NCBI GenBank assembly: GCA_033977485.1
Contig: CM066982.1
Coordinates: 29,862,218-29,926,217 of the forward strand
From: Hydrangea macrophylla
Taxonomy: Eukaryota > Streptophyta > Magnoliopsida > Cornales > Hydrangeaceae
Direction: 5' to 3'
DNA: 64,000 nt
Shown here: one piece after another, positions 33,141 through 46,500 of the stretch
Layout: every line of letters begins with the position of its first letter
Numbering within the stretch: the stretch's first letter is position 1
Position numbers and translations under genes: made by a program
The notes under the pieces: model-generated
What the model saw: only the letters and a program-made list of their open reading frames with translations
Told to the model about the DNA's origin: nothing
Database searches by the model: none

Positions 33141-33701
33141 TGTTGGGAATGGGCCCACAATCACAACAAGAAAAACCACACCCACAAAGATGGAGATAAA
33201 CAGAACAAGAACGACACAACCACGAAAGAAAAATCAAGCAAACCAACACAACAATATTTAAATGTGGTTCGGCCCAACAATGCCTACGTCCACGTGCAAA
33301 GGCGATCACCTCGATTAATATGAAGATTACAAGCACTCAAGACCTCACGTGTATAACTCTCAAACCAAGTTATATGACACACACAATTGCTAGAAACTAA
33401 TCTCTTCCTCACTAGTTTGCAGCCCTCTCTTGTGTATGTAGAAGATTTCCAACCAATCTTATGAATCCCTTGAGTAAGCCCTATATTTATATAGATTGTA
33501 GAGTCCTAATCCTAGTTGTAGTAGGATTTACCCCTATGGTAAGTCTTGTACAATAAGGAATACTCTTACACACATTCCTATATAAACTAGGAACTTCCAC
33601 CATCAAAGGAATCCTTATTTGATAAGGAAACCACCAAATAAGGAATCCAATCATAATTAGGAAATCATTCCACTAATGAAATTTTAGGCACAATCCTAAC
33701 A
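33141..33701 (-). repeat. Copia LTR, 3' copy in element orientation
   Basis: It starts TGTTGGGAATGGGCCCACAA and ends TCCTAACA. It matches 35256-35817 almost perfectly. Confidence 0.96.
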
Positions 33702-33805
33702 ATTTTCACCTTGCCTCAAATTCCTTCCCATCAGTCCTCAGAGTCTTCATCTTGTGATCTTCAACTTCCACATCGATAGTGCATCACCTTTGCCATCCCC
33801 CAAAG

Positions 33806-35227
33806 CTATTCAGCTACACCATTACTCAAGTTCACATCCCCCATGAACTTGAGATCGCCAACGTCGTCAAATACGAAACGCACGAGCTCCACTTTGCTAT
33901 TTTGGTCGTCTTCACCTTGAGTAGAAGTTGTCATCATCGAAGTTGTTGGAGCGTCATCATCTATTCCCTCAATAGATTTCCCCACCGGCTTCCATACCCT
34001 CTTATTCTTCATGATATCTCCAAAATCTGTACTTTCCAACAAAACGTACAAATTTCCAACCTTCTTTCCCAAGAAAATTATACGAGAATCCCGCTTCACC
34101 TTCATGAAGCCTCTCTTCGCGACAAACGAGCATCCTTTGGAATCCAACATTCCCAAGGAAATAATGTTTCTCTTCAAACCCGAAACATGAAGCACATCTG
34201 TCAAAAGTCTTATCAACCCATTTGAAGTCTTGATTCGAACGGTTCCAACACCCTTGATTTCTCCAACTGTGTTGTTCGCCATATAGACTTTTCCCTCCAT
34301 CGGTTTGTAGGACGAGAACCAATCTACATGCGAACACAAGTGAGCAAAACAAGCTGAATCAAGAACCCAATCCGTGGTTTTCTTCTCCTCCTCTGTAATT
34401 GTCATGACTTCTACGACATCTTCATCCGAATGTTCCAACACGTTTGCAACGGTGCCACTATTATCCTTCTTCGCTGGGCAATCTCGCATAAAGTGACCCT
34501 TCTATCCACAATAGTAACACTCCTTATCCTTCATAGGAGTTCTATGTCGTGCTCCTCCACTACCGCCTCCACTAGAGTTCTTCTTCCCTTGCCTTGGCCT
34601 CTCTTGTGTAACAAGTGCTTGTGCATCTTCCAACTTTTCCTCTTTGTTATCCATCTTCTCGCTAGAGAATAGAGCTTTCTTCACCTGTTCCACCGTTATG
34701 GTATCTCTCCCATACAACAATGTATTGAACAATTGATTATGGGTAGATTTTACCGACGTAAGGAGAATGATAGCTTTGTCCTCGTCATCTAGTTTGAAGC
34801 CAACGTTGGATAACTCGCACAATAACTTGTTAAACTCACCTATATGGGCTTGAAGATCAACTCCTTCTTTCTGCCTAAAGGAGTACAACTCTTGCTTCAA
34901 CATAAGACGGCTGGTGAAGTTCTTCCCCAAATAGAGATCCTCAAGCTTTTCCCACAAAGATTTTGCAGAGGTCTCCCCCATGACGTCGTGCACAACATCG
35001 TCCACCAAACTAAGCCGCATGGTGCTAACGGCTTTAGAGTTAATCCTCTTCCACATCTTGTCGGTCATCCCTTCCGGCTTGTTATCTTCACCGCACAATG
35101 CATCCTCTATACCTTGTTGCACCAAGGCGTCCTTCATGCGCACTTGCCACATGCTGAAATTCTTCTTGCCATCGAACTTTTCTATTGCCATTCGCATATC
35201 CCCAAGCGAACTATCTCCAGCTGCCAT
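33806..35227 (-). pseudogene. gag: Gag-protease of the copia element, split by an in-frame stop
   Basis: The ATG is at 35227 (MAAGDSSLGDMRMAIEKFDG). The gag (UBN2 type) continues through KSLWEKLEDLYLG to a CCHC knuckle CYYCG...GHFMRDC. A TAG at 34504-34502 sits inside the knuckle, after CYYCG. The frame then continues in register. The protease shows DWVLDSACFAHL where D-S/T-G/A is expected, here DSAC. The frame ends at 33806 with an acidic tail that does not look like integrase. The join to that tail marks the deletion that removed the rest of pol. Confidence 0.88.
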
Positions 35228-35241
35228 GGATTCTCAACCGA

Positions 35242-35253
35242 GCTCTGATACCA
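35242..35253 (-). promoter_or_regulatory. Primer binding site for initiator tRNA-Met
   Basis: On the minus strand TGGTATCAGAGC lies two bases inside the LTR at 35256. This is the canonical copia primer site. Confidence 0.93.
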
Positions 35254-35255
35254 CT

Positions 35256-35817
35256 TGTTGGGAATGGGCCCACAATCACAACAAGAAAAACCACACCCAC
35301 AAAGATGGAGATAAACAGAACAAGAATGACACAACCACGAAAGAAAAATCAAGCAAACCAACACAACAATATTTAAATGTGGTTCGGCCCAACAATGCCT
35401 ACGTCCACGTGCAAAGGCGATCACCTCGATTAATATGAAGATTACAAGCACTCAAGACCTCACGTGTATAACTCTCAAACCAAGTTATATGACACACACA
35501 ATCGCTAGAAACTAATCTCTTCTTCACTAGTTTGCAGCCCTCTCTTGTGTATGTAGAAGATTTCCAACCAATCTTATGAATCCCTTGAGTAAGCCCTATA
35601 TTTATATAGATTGTAGAGTCCTAATCCTAGTTGTAGTAGGATTTACCCCTATGGTAAGTCTTGTACAATAAGGAATACTCTTATACACATTCCTATATAA
35701 ACTAGGAACTTCCACCATCAAAAGGAATCCTTATTTGATAAGGAAACCACCAAATAAGGAATCCAATCATAATTAGGAAATCATTCCACTAATGAAATTT
35801 TAGGCACAATCCTAACA
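35256..35817 (-). repeat. Copia LTR, 5' copy in element orientation
   Basis: 562 bp, TG to CA, next to the primer site. It differs from the other LTR by C/T changes near the words AATGAC, AATCGC, TTCTTCAC and TTATACAC and by one extra A. Confidence 0.96.
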
Positions 35818-38108
35818 CTTATTCAAATTAAGGGTCCTCAACATGCTTAACAATAGTTTCCAAGGTGAAATTCCTGTGAATCTATCCCAATGCTCCAATC
35901 TTATTGCAATTGGTCTAGCATCTAACAAACTGAGAGGGAATATTCCAGTAGAGCTCGGCTCATTGTTCAATCTTGAGATAATCAGTCTTCATTTCAACAA
36001 TCTAACAGGAACAATCCCCTCTTCGATTGGTAACCTTTCTTCTCTCACTACTCTCTCTCTAGCTGGAAACAGTTTGATAGGAACCATTCCTGAAACAATT
36101 GGTGGGTTATCAAAGTTGTTGTTTTTCTCCATTGCTTTAAATCAAATTTTTGGAATTGTCCCTCTCTCTTTCTACAATCTATCTTCTATTGTTACAATTT
36201 CAACTGCTAATAACAAACTTCAGGGAAGTCTTCCTCCAAACATCGGTTTAACACTTGCTAATTTGCAACACTTTGGAATCGGTGATAACCAATTTTCTAG
36301 GAAAATTCTTGTTTCATTAGCAAATGCTTCGGGAATTTTAAGGCTTGATCTAGGCAAAAACAATTTCTCTGGTTTAGTTCCTGATAATCTTGGGAATTTT
36401 CAAAATCTCTGGTGGCTTAGTTTCTCATATAATTTACTAGGAAGCGAAGCAAACACTGGGAATATTAATGATGATGATTTCAGTTTCATTTCCACGTTGA
36501 CCAATTGTACCAATCTTGAGAAACTGGGACTAAATGACAACCGGTTTAGAGGTTCTTTACCAGCTTCTTTCACTAACCTTTCAACCCAACTAACATCTTT
36601 GTTTATGGGAGCGAATTTCATTTCAGGGGCAATTCCAAAAGAAATCACAGTCTTCACAAACTTGAATTCACTTGGACTGCACACAAATTCTCTTGGAATG
36701 CTTTCAAGGTTGCAAACGCTTGAGTTGAACAATAACGAACTTTCGGGTCCAATTCCATCCTCAATAGGAAACCTTACTCATTTGTTTAATCTAATGTTAG
36801 CAAACAACAATTTGGGAGGAAAACTTCCTTCTAGTCTCGGAGAGTGTCATCAACTTCAAATCTTACATTTATTTGATAATCAGTTAAACGGCTCAATTCC
36901 CGGTCAAGCCATCAGTCTTATGCCTCGTTTGTTGTACCTTGATTCATCTGATAATTCTTTGTCTGGTTCTTTACCTATAGAAATTGGGAGCTTACAAAAT
37001 CTTGGAACACTATCTGTATCTAATAATAATTTGTTTGGACAAATTCCGAGCAGCCTTGGAAATTGTCTTTCCATGGAGACCATTGAGTTGCAAGGTAACA
37101 ATCTTCAAGGAACCGTTCCATCATTGTTCAGTCGCTTGAGAGGCATTAGGTATTTGGATCTTTCTCGTAATAATTTATCCAATCGAATTCCTGAATATTT
37201 AGAGAACTTATCATTCTCATTTTTGAATCTTTCGTTTAACAACTTCGAGGGTGAGGTTCCAATTAGTGGCATTTTTAGAAACCACAGTAAATTTTCCATA
37301 ATTGGAAACCGAAATCTTTGTGGTGGAATCAAAGAACTTCAACTGCCATCGTGCACCATGAATCTGTCAAGGAAAGAGAAAATGTCTCTGATTGTCAAAA
37401 TCCTTGTAATTGTAGCTGGAACCTTATTCATCATAACAATTCTAGTTTGTGCATTTCTGTGGAGAAGAAAATCAGAAAGAAGAAAAACTTCTGAATCTTT
37501 TCCAAAAGGCACAATAAGAATTTTTTACAAGGAACTTCTTAAAGCAACTAATGAATTTAGTGATGAGAACTTGATTGGTGTGGGAAGCTTTGGCTCTGTG
37601 TTCAAAGGAGTTCTTGAGGGAAATGAAAAGCCTATTGCAGTGAAAGTACTTAACCTTCAACAGAAAGGAGCTGCAAAAAGTTTCCTTGTTGAATGCAGAA
37701 CTTTAAAAGGAGTACGACACAGAAATCTCATGCAGTTCTTGTCAACTTGCTCGAGTATGGACTTCAAAGGCAATGATTTTAAAGCTCTAGTTTTCGAGCT
37801 CATGCCTAATGGAAGTTTGGATAGTTGGTTACATCCAACTATAGACCAGGAAAGAGTTCTAAACTTTTGCCAAAGATTGGATATAGCAATTGGTTTTGCT
37901 TCTGCATTGGATTATCTTCATCACTATAGTCACATTCCTATCGTCCACTCAGATTTGAAACCGAGTAATGTTCTACTAGGTGAGGACATGATCGCCCGTG
38001 TCACGGATTTTGGATTAGCCAAGTTGCTCTATAGATCCAATGATGATCCAAGTCACAATGAGATGAGTTCTTCAGCTCTAAAAGGATCTGTTGGATATAT
38101 TCCTCCAG

Positions 38109-39399
38109 GTATGGCTTCATTGAGTCTCTCAATAGGTTCAGTTTGGTATGTGAACCTACGAAAGGAATAAGAAAGGAAAAAAAATGAGAAGTAAATTGTT
38201 TCCTAGCATATTACACCACTCAACGTTAGACACTTTTTTTTCTCCAAAACTAATAGGAATTCAAGGAAAAGTAAAAGAAATTTATTTACAAGACAAAATT
38301 CTTAATTTCATTTTAGCTCTGTTCTATTTTTCTTACTATTTTCCTTGTTAACAAAACAAAGAAAAGTATTTTCCTCCAAGGTTTCTTTTCTTTTCTTTTC
38401 TCTCACTATCTATGGATCAAACAAAGCCTTAGTTTTCTTTGAAGTCTGTAAACATTATCATCGATCCATTGTTCTAATGATTTCCTAATTTATCTCTCTC
38501 TCTCTCTAAATTGGTGCAGCATGAGGTAAAGCATTAATTTTATCAGGCATTCTTCAAATATTTTGCTTATTGCGTTACTTCTAGTTTGTTTCCTTAGTGA
38601 AAACAAACTAAGGTTTTCAAGTTTTATGCTATTTTTCTTCCTTTTTCTTCATTTTCTACTATACTAGCTATGAAAATATTTCAAGTTCATGTCTCGTCGA
38701 GTTTTGATCTTTCTTTGAATTATTTGAATATCACTTTAGTCCGATAGAGTATTTGTTTTAGTAGTATATTTTGGTCGAACACTTCATATGTTAAGTAGAA
38801 CCGCTTCTCTGGGGAACAATAAAAAATTATTTCCTGCACCTCCTAAACAATTTTCCTTCCTGGAACACAAAAGTTGTGCCTTTGGGTGTGTCCCAATCTT
38901 TACTCATTTTTTCCTAAACAATCAACTTTGGAACTACCTTGGTCCTGATGAAACTTTTATAGCAGTAGATATCTTTCGCTTTCTAACAAAAAACTGGAAG
39001 TAATTTTAAAATAGTAAGTGCCCATTTGTAATCCAGTCTGCCTTTAAAAGTTTAGTCAAACACATTTTCTTCTCATTTTTCAATTTATTCTGTCAAAGCT
39101 TTACAAATAATAACTAGCGATCAACCCATACTAAAGTGATAATTTGAATAAATATAGGGGCACAATTACAAAGAGTCAAGAGAGAAGGTTAGAATTCACT
39201 ATATGCAATTACAATTATCAATCCTCTCAACTCTCAAAATAGCCAGAAAATTTCACATGGCAAAACTGTAATCTATCTAATACAAAAAAAATTCTACTAA
39301 CAAATAAGTGCAAATTAACCTAAAATTTTTCGCATCAGAGACACTGGCCACTTCCCCCCTTGAGCCACCCCTTTGTGTTTCCAAGCTGCAATTGTTCAG
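38109..39399. other. Kinase intron remnant of copy 1, then unassigned DNA
   Basis: 38109 to about 38815 matches the intron of copy 2 (45480-46250), for example ATGGATCAAACAAAGC and TTCAAGTTCATGTCTCGTCG. Similarity ends near 38815, so exon 2 was lost with everything beyond. The rest has no recognisable gene. Confidence 0.7.
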
Positions 39400-40273
39400 G
39401 AAGCCTCATTTTAAAAGTTCACCTAGGCACAAAAATTGTTAGGTTCAATCCTGAATCATTATCTACCTTCTTTTCCTTATCAAGTAATTCAATAAAGACA
39501 CTCAATATGTGAGCCGAAGCCATTGGAACACTATCTCTGACATCTCCCAACTCATATAGGAAGTATTCTGATATAAGCAAAATAATCATAAAAGACTATG
39601 GAAAAGAAATTCATCCTAACGATGTGCATATTTCACAAAGACATAAGAATTCTATGATACGAACCTTCGTAATATTCAATCACACAATCGAAATATGTGG
39701 ATGAGAGTTAGCCAAGTGTAAAACTGCCACCAATTGATGTAAGAGTAAACTGATAATTGACGGTCATATTCTGCGCTGGTCCCAAACATTGCAACCAGTT
39801 CCAAATCATTACACCTAATTCTGAAGACATTATGCCTTCTAGCTTCACCCTTGCTCCCAATCGAATTGTGTACCTAGCAACTTGCTCTGGCGGGATTCAA
39901 GATTCCAGTTTTTTCTTCTTATGCTTCTCCAATAAATTCAATACAGTTTTAACAATCTTCACCTTGGAATTAATTTCTCACATCTTTAGCATCTTCATCA
40001 TCTTTGGTTGTAATGCGGCAATAGCATTCCCATCAACTGCGAATCACCATCTCTTAAGTTCACATTCGCCTATAAATCTTGAGTACATCTTCATAGGTTG
40101 TCCATCTTCAATCATTCACTAACGTATATGTCGTCTTCGCTAGCTACAACACCATCTTCACCTGCTTCCACAACTGAAATTCTTCTTTCCATGAAACTTT
40201 TCTATCATAATCTGTGTTACGCCAACATCACTATCTTAAGTCATGGAGTTGAACCTTCAGCTCTGATACCACT
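39400..40273 (-). mobile_element. Decayed copia element start with primer site
   Basis: A primer site (minus strand TGGTATCAGAGC, 40271-40260) is followed on the minus strand by decayed gag-like words. These resemble the KFHGKKNFS region of copia gag near 40180, with stops. An LTR is expected to the right from TGTTCTACAGG at 40274, but its far end was not found. Boundaries are uncertain. Confidence 0.45.
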
Positions 40274-40901
40274 TGTTCTACAGGAGCCCATAAAAGAATC
40301 AAATAGTAATACACAAAAAAGGGAAGGGAAAACAAAGAATAGTCAACACACAGGATTTAACGGGATTCACCCAATCCGAGCTAGTTGATAATCGCAAAGA
40401 ATGACTACTCTTTATTGGTGAAGGTTACAAACTGCTCATTGAAGACATCAATATCATATGTGAATATTTATACTCTATATCACCATAAGAATACTTGCTT
40501 CCATCTGGGCCAACATCAACTTCATCAAATGCTTATATGTTCATAGTGAGAGAACATACTACTTGGAAATCATGTCTAGAACAATCTCCATCACCATGGC
40601 CTCAGCCACCCTCTTTGGTGAGCCAAAACCACACACCTTCATCTTCAACATATGTTCCTATTATATAGACAATCATTTCCTAATTAATCCTACATGCATT
40701 AGATTTACCACCATGGTAAGGCTTCTAAACTAAGTAACATCTTTCCTAAGTATTCCCATACAAATAGGAAGCCAAAACAACTTAAAAACTATCCAATTCC
40801 GGAATCCCAAAGAAACCTGATTTTTGTCAAGTGCTCGCTTGAGCTAGCTTCACCCTCGCCTTCGGTGCCGTAACCATACAGTTGCTCGAGCTTTATCGAC
40901 G
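40274..40901. other. Probable copia LTR and flank
   Basis: No gene is seen. The part next to the primer site probably is an LTR. A/T-rich sequence with ATCTTTCCTAAGTATTCCC-type words resembles copia LTRs, but no second copy was found for proof. Confidence 0.35.
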
Positions 40902-42304
40902 CTACTTACTTGATTTGCTTAACTGAACTTGGACCCCCCCCTTTTCCGTCACCTCCAAATAATAAAGTTTGCCCCGTCTAACACCATAACCAAGAGTCTT
41001 CCGAGTTATAATGTCCTGCAAAACACAAAAGGAAGGCCAAAAAGTTACAGTACACGCAAGGGCAGAGTTTATTTGGCTAACAGAGAGAAGATTATACTCA
41101 AGGGATGGAACAACAAGAACAGTATCTAAAGTGAGAGACTCCGACAAAGTGACAGATCCCTCCCCGATAATAGGAGAGCTTCTACCATTAGATGTGGAAA
41201 TAACTGACTGAGTAGGAGGGTTAAGAAATTTTAACTGACCAGAGTCCCTAGTCATGTGATCGGATGCACCTGTATCAATAATCCAAGCACTATTCTTAGC
41301 AGTTGCAGAGAGAACTGAAATGTTACTAGGTATACCTGGGTGAACAACATTTGCCGTAGGTTGCATCTGTTCCTCTTCCGTAGAGGACACCATGGCCTTT
41401 CCTGCAACATTCTTGCGAGGCTTCTTCGTAAAATCCCACCATTCAGGATACCCAATGATCTCGTAGCATCGTTGTTTCCAATGGCCCAATTCACCACAAT
41501 GCGTACATACCCGGTTGGGCCCTCCAGATTTTCTAGCAGCCTGATTACTCTGATTTCTTTGAGGGGCTGATGGTAAACCTTGCCGAGTGTGATTGACTAT
41601 CATCGCCGAGCTCTCAGAGACTATAGTATGTTGATGAGATCCTCCCATTGTCTGCTTTTGCTAATGCTCTCTCCGAACATATGCATATGCACTTTCGAGG
41701 TCAAGTTTTGGATCTTTTCGCAATATTTCTCCACGAACCTGTTCAAACTCAGAGTCAAGTCCGCTTAGAAAAATATGAACCCGGAGTCTTGCCATGGCTG
41801 AACGCAGTTGAACCACTCCTTCAACTGTTCCGGCTTGTGACACAGTCCTGTGGTTAATCTCTTGAAATATAGTATGTTGGCAGGGGGTGCCCATTCTGTT
41901 TAGTGGAAAAAGATTCAACTCAAAAATACACGTTTCATCCGATCCATCATAGAAGGTTTTAGACACTGCCTCCCATATCTTTTAGCCATGGGGAGACGAA
42001 TAAATCGCTGCATTAATGATGGACTCATCGAGTCAATGAGCCAACTCTTGACTCGATGATTTTCAGTTATCCATGTATCCAATTTTGGATCTCCAGGTGC
42101 AGGTTTTGTTGCTGCTCCGGTAAGATACCCAGCCTTGTTACGAGCGCCAATCCGCAACTCCATGAGTTGAGACCATAATGAGTAATTAGTCTCATCCAGA
42201 ATAATTGCAGTTGGAAATGTAGAATTGTCTTGGTGAACTATGATCTGCGGTGCAAGAGTCGGGGCTGGGACTGGTACGGTAGTTTTGCTGGAAGTAATTG
42301 CCAT
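40902..42304 (-). pseudogene. gag: Copia gag-protease, frameshifted and 3'-truncated
   Basis: The ATG at 42304 opens a gag (MAITSSKTTVPVPAPTLAPQ, then NYSLWSQLMELRI). The frame shifts near 41950 and again near 41650. The last part has a CCHC knuckle (CTHCGELGHWKQRCYE), protease DTGASDHMT and the LYYLEV lead-in to integrase, then stops. No integrase or RT follows. It is a separate family from the element at 33141, since gag and LTR sequences differ. Confidence 0.85.
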
Positions 42305-42375
42305 AAAGACAAACTACAGGAAAGAAATTCAGAATATGTTATACAAAATACTACGAAGGAGAAAAAATTAGAGAT

Positions 42376-42387
42376 GCTCTGATACCA
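42376..42387 (-). promoter_or_regulatory. Primer binding site of the 42-kb copia remnant
   Basis: Minus strand TGGTATCAGAGC lies directly inside the putative LTR at 42388 and about 70 bases upstream of the gag ATG. Confidence 0.85.
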
Positions 42388-42540
42388 TGTTGAACGATAT
42401 ATTTCTATGAATCATTTGATTGCATTTCATCCATCTCCAATATGGAGGATATATAACAAAATAATTACAAGAAAAAATGAAACTTCCTAAACTAAAGGAT
42501 AATTTACATAAATAATTAGGAAATACAACCTATGCTGACA
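42388..42540 (-). repeat. Putative short copia LTR, 153 bp
   Basis: It runs TGTTGAACG to GCTGACA and abuts the primer site. No second copy is present to the left, so the remnant lost its 3' end. Confidence 0.5.
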
Positions 42541-43509
42541 CTATTTTAAATTCTGTTAATTTTTTCTTCTTCTTGTCCTTTTTTGTTTTTAAATAAATAT
42601 ATATATATTATTACTGATCCTTAATAAGAATGAAATTCCATCAATTTGGAATAAAACACATAACTTAGAAAGTAAAAACTTTGCGATTGGATTTGAATAG
42701 ATGAATGTTTTGGGAATGTAGGATATGATTTTAAAAGTTAAAAAAAAAAAGAAAAAAAAAAGAAAAAAAAAAGGAAAACGATTTAAGAAAGTAAATTATA
42801 AGAAAAACGACATCAATCCAATACTATTGTAGCATGACTCTTACAAATCAACGAAACAATTTAGCTTAAAAAACTCCTAAATGATTCTTTAAAATGTTTA
42901 AATTTTGGCAACTTCTTGAATTAGGAACTGTTTGGCATGCACAAGTCATTGAAGGAGCACTTTTCTAATATCCATTTTAAGTTGATCTAAAAATCAGCCG
43001 GTGGGCCGGGCTTGAGTCCTGGCCATGACTTGGGTTTGTTACATGATCCTTTTTCTTTCTCCACTCTGTTCAAATTCAATACATCACCTAACCGATACAT
43101 TATCAAATCTTTTCTTACTATTCCTAGTACTCAAGTCACTATCTATCTTCTTGTGATGCAGTTCATGGTGCAAGTGAAATGCACTGGCTCTAAAAGGGCA
43201 ACATCTGAAAAACTGGGTTAAATAGCGAGACACACACCTCCCATGATTAGCGCATTTATTTATTTTATTTTATTGCTCCCTGTAGTTTCAAAGGTGTCAC
43301 TAATACCTATATAACTCGAACTAAATTTGTTAAATTTACTGGACAGAGCCAATACAATCACGGACACACTAAGTTGTGAACCACGTAATTAAATTGTATA
43401 ATTGTATATGTAATTAACCAACCCAAGAATTAAACAACTCCCGAGAATTTGAGGCACATTTCAAAAAGAAAGGAAAAAATTGGAAATCAAAAGTTAAATA
43501 GTAAATATA
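42541..43509. other. No gene; A/T-rich intergenic DNA
   Basis: It has A runs at 42738-42775 and a TA run near 42597. Nothing coding or repeated was recognised. Confidence 0.5.
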
Positions 43510-46500
43510 TAGTGTGTCAGTATTGAAGTTGACACCAAGTCGTCTGTTTGATATAAATTGTTACCCAATTTCTAGCACCCTTTCAGGCTTCAACCTTTAT
43601 TTCACATCCATATATATACGTAATGGACTTCCATGTATGGTTCTCACTTTGACTTGTTACAATGACTTTTCATTAGCAAATGCTTCGGGAATTTTACAAC
43701 TTGATCTAGCCGAAAACAACTTCTCGGGGTTAGTTCCTGATAATCTTGGGAATTTTCAAAATCTCTCATGGCTTAATATGGGATTCAATTTGTTGGGAAG
43801 TGGAGCAAAAACTGCTAATATTAATGATGATGATGATGATTTCAGTTTCATTTCCTCACTAACCAATTGTTCGAATCTCAAGGTACTGGGACTAAATGAC
43901 AACCGGTTTAGAGGTTTTTTTCCAGCTTCTCTCCTTAATCTTTCAACCCAACTAACATCTTTGGTTATGGGAACAAATTTCATTTCAGGGGAAATTCCAA
44001 AAGGAATCGATATCTTCACAAACTTGAATATACTTGGACTAGAAACAAATTTCCTTATAGGTAGTATCCCTAATTCTCTTGCTTTCAAGGTTGCAAAGAC
44101 TTTACTTGAACGAAAATGAACTTTCTGGTCCAATTCCATCCTCTCTAGGAAATCTCACCCAGCTATTTGATCTCATGTTGGCAAACAACAATTTGGGAGG
44201 AAAAATTCCTTCTAGCCTCGGAAAGTGTCAACAACTTCAACAATTACGTTTATTTAATAATGAGTTTAACGGTCCTATTCCTGGTCAAGCCATCAGTCTT
44301 ATGCCTCGTTTGTTGCTTATCAATTTATCCGATAATTCTTTGTCTGGTTCTTTACCTACAGAAATTGGGAGCTTCCAAAATCTTAAAACACTATCTGTGT
44401 CTAATAATCACTTGTTTGGAGAAATTCCGAGCAGCCTTGGAAAATGTCTTTCCATTGAGACCGTTGAGTTGCAAGGTAACAATCTTCAAGGAACCATTCC
44501 ATCATCTTTGAGTAGCTTGAGAGGCATTCGGTACTTGGATCTTTCTCGTAATAATTTATCCGATCGAATTCCAGAATATTTAGAGAACATAATACTCTCA
44601 TTTTTGAATCTTTCATTTAACAACTTCGAGGGTGAGGTTCCAATTAGAGGAATTTTTAGAAACCACAGTAAATTTTCCATAGGTGGAAACCAAAATCTTT
44701 GTGGTGGAATCCAAGAACTTCAGCTCCCTTCGTGCCCCATGAATCTGTCAAAGAAACGAAAAATGTCTCTAATACTGAAAATTCTTATAATTGTACTGGG
44801 AACATTTTTCATTACAACAATTCTCATTTGTGCATTTCTGTGGAGAAGAAAATCAGAAAGAAGAAAAACTTCTGAATCTTTTCCAAAAGGCGGGTTCTTG
44901 AGAATTTCTTACAAGGAACTTCTTGAAGCAACAAACGGATTCAATCATGAGAACTTGATTGGTGTGGGAAGCTTTGGCTCTGTGTTCAAGGGTGTTCTTG
45001 AGGGAAATGAAAAGTGTATTGCAGTGAAAGTACTTAACCTTCAACAGAAAGGAGCTACAAAAAGTTTCCTTGTTGAATGCAGAACTTTAAAAGAAGTACG
45101 GCACAGAAATCTCATGCAGATCTTGTCAACTTGCTCGAGTATGGACTTCAAAGGCAATGATTTTAAAGCTCTGTGCCTAATGGAAGTTTGGGTAGTTGGT
45201 TGCATCCGACTATAGACCAGGAAAGAGTTCTAAACTTTTGCCAAAGATTGGATATAGCAATTGGTGTTGCTTCTACGTTGGATTATCTTCATCACTACAG
45301 TCACATTCCTATCGTCCACTCAGATTTGAAACCAAGTAATGTTCTACTGGGTGAGGACATGATCGCCCGTGTCACGGCTTTTGGATTAGCCAAGTTTCTC
45401 TATAGATCCAATGATGATCCAAGTCACAATGAGATGAGTTCTTCGACTATAAAAGGATCTATTGGATATATTCCACCAGGTATGACTTCATTGAGTCTCT
45501 CAAAAGGTTCGGTTTGGTATGTGAAACCTACAAAAGGAATAAGAAAGGAAGAAAAATAAACGGGAAGTAAATTGTTTCCCAGCCAAGGAAAAGTAAAAGA
45601 AATTTATTTACAAGACAAAATTCGTAATTTCATTTTCGCTCTGTTCTAATTTCCTTCCTATTTTCCTTGTTAACCGAACAAGGAAAAGTATTTTCCTCAA
45701 AGGGTTCTTTTCATTTCTCTCACTAACTATGGATCAAACAAAGCTTTAGTCTTCTTTGAATTCTCTGAACACTATCATCGATCCATTGTTCTAATGATTT
45801 CCTAATTTTCCTAATTTATCTCTATCTCTCTAAATTGGTGCAGCATGAGGTAAAGCCTTGATTTTATCAGGCATTCTTCAAATTTTTTTTTTTTTTTTGC
45901 GTTACTTCTAATTTGTTCATGAATTCTAGAAAAATAAAAATAAAACACTAATAAATATGTTTTTCTTCGTTCAGTTACTAGATAATATAGAAGGGAAAAG
46001 AAAATATGATGAAACCAAACTAAGGTTTTCAAGTTTTATGCTATTTTTCTTCCTTTTTCTTCATTTTCTGCTATACTAGCTATGAAAATATTTCAAGTTC
46101 ATGTCTCGTCGAGTTTTGATCTTTCTTTGAATTCTTTGAATGTCACTTTAGCCCGATAGAGTATTTGTTTTAGTAGTATATTTGGTTGAACATGGCTTCA
46201 GTAATGAAACGCATATAGCTAACACTTCGTATGTTAAGTACTTCGCTAGTGAACAATTTTCCCTTATTTATTATTATTTTTTTTTTTTTCTGAATTGTCC
46301 GATACTATCATGAACATTTCTTATAATGATGTTTCTCTGTTTATGTGTATGTTTGCATATATTGTAGAGTATGGGATGGGACAAGAGGCGTCAATGGAAG
46401 GGGACGTGTACAGCTATGGGATTCTGCTATTAGAGATGATAACAGGAAAGAGACCAACTGATGAAATGTTTAAGGATGGTCTCAATCTTCATGCTTTTGC

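Larger units (their letters stand above)
33141..35817 (-). mobile_element. Non-autonomous Ty1/copia element carrying gag and protease only
   Basis: It is 2677 bp, inserted in a receptor-kinase LRR exon with a perfect 5-bp target duplication CTTAT (33136-33140 and 35818-35822). LTRs of 561 and 562 bp differ by four substitutions and one indel, so it is young. The 1.55-kb interior, read on the minus strand, has a primer site for initiator tRNA-Met, gag, a zinc knuckle and protease. Integrase, RT and RNase H are absent. Such gag-only or gag-pro elements need helper enzymes from a relative. Confidence 0.95.
32927..38108 (+). pseudogene. LRR receptor-like kinase, XA21/EFR type (subfamily XII), copy 1, disrupted
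   Basis: An ATG at 32927 opens a signal-peptide-like start (MSPKTAVNVLVLCFISLSFF). The usual cap domain is missing, and the frame passes out of register into the first LRR (LSGTLSPHIGNLSF, 33025 on), with another shift near 33085. A copia element splits the gene at 33141-35817. After it, 35823-38108 is open. It holds about 16 LRRs (one lacks 8 codons near 36683), a transmembrane segment near 37400-37470 and a kinase with IGVGSFGSVFKG, IAVKVLNL, non-RD VHSDLKPSN and an intact DFG. The kinase exon ends at a donor at 38109, but the second exon (EYGMG block) is absent downstream. In the family these are plasma-membrane receptors for microbial patterns. This copy cannot make a full kinase. Confidence 0.9.

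Noticed and set aside
42720..42780. Poly-A tract as the tail of a retroposed gene
   Set aside because: The A runs are broken by G and no gene-like sequence or target duplication precedes them.
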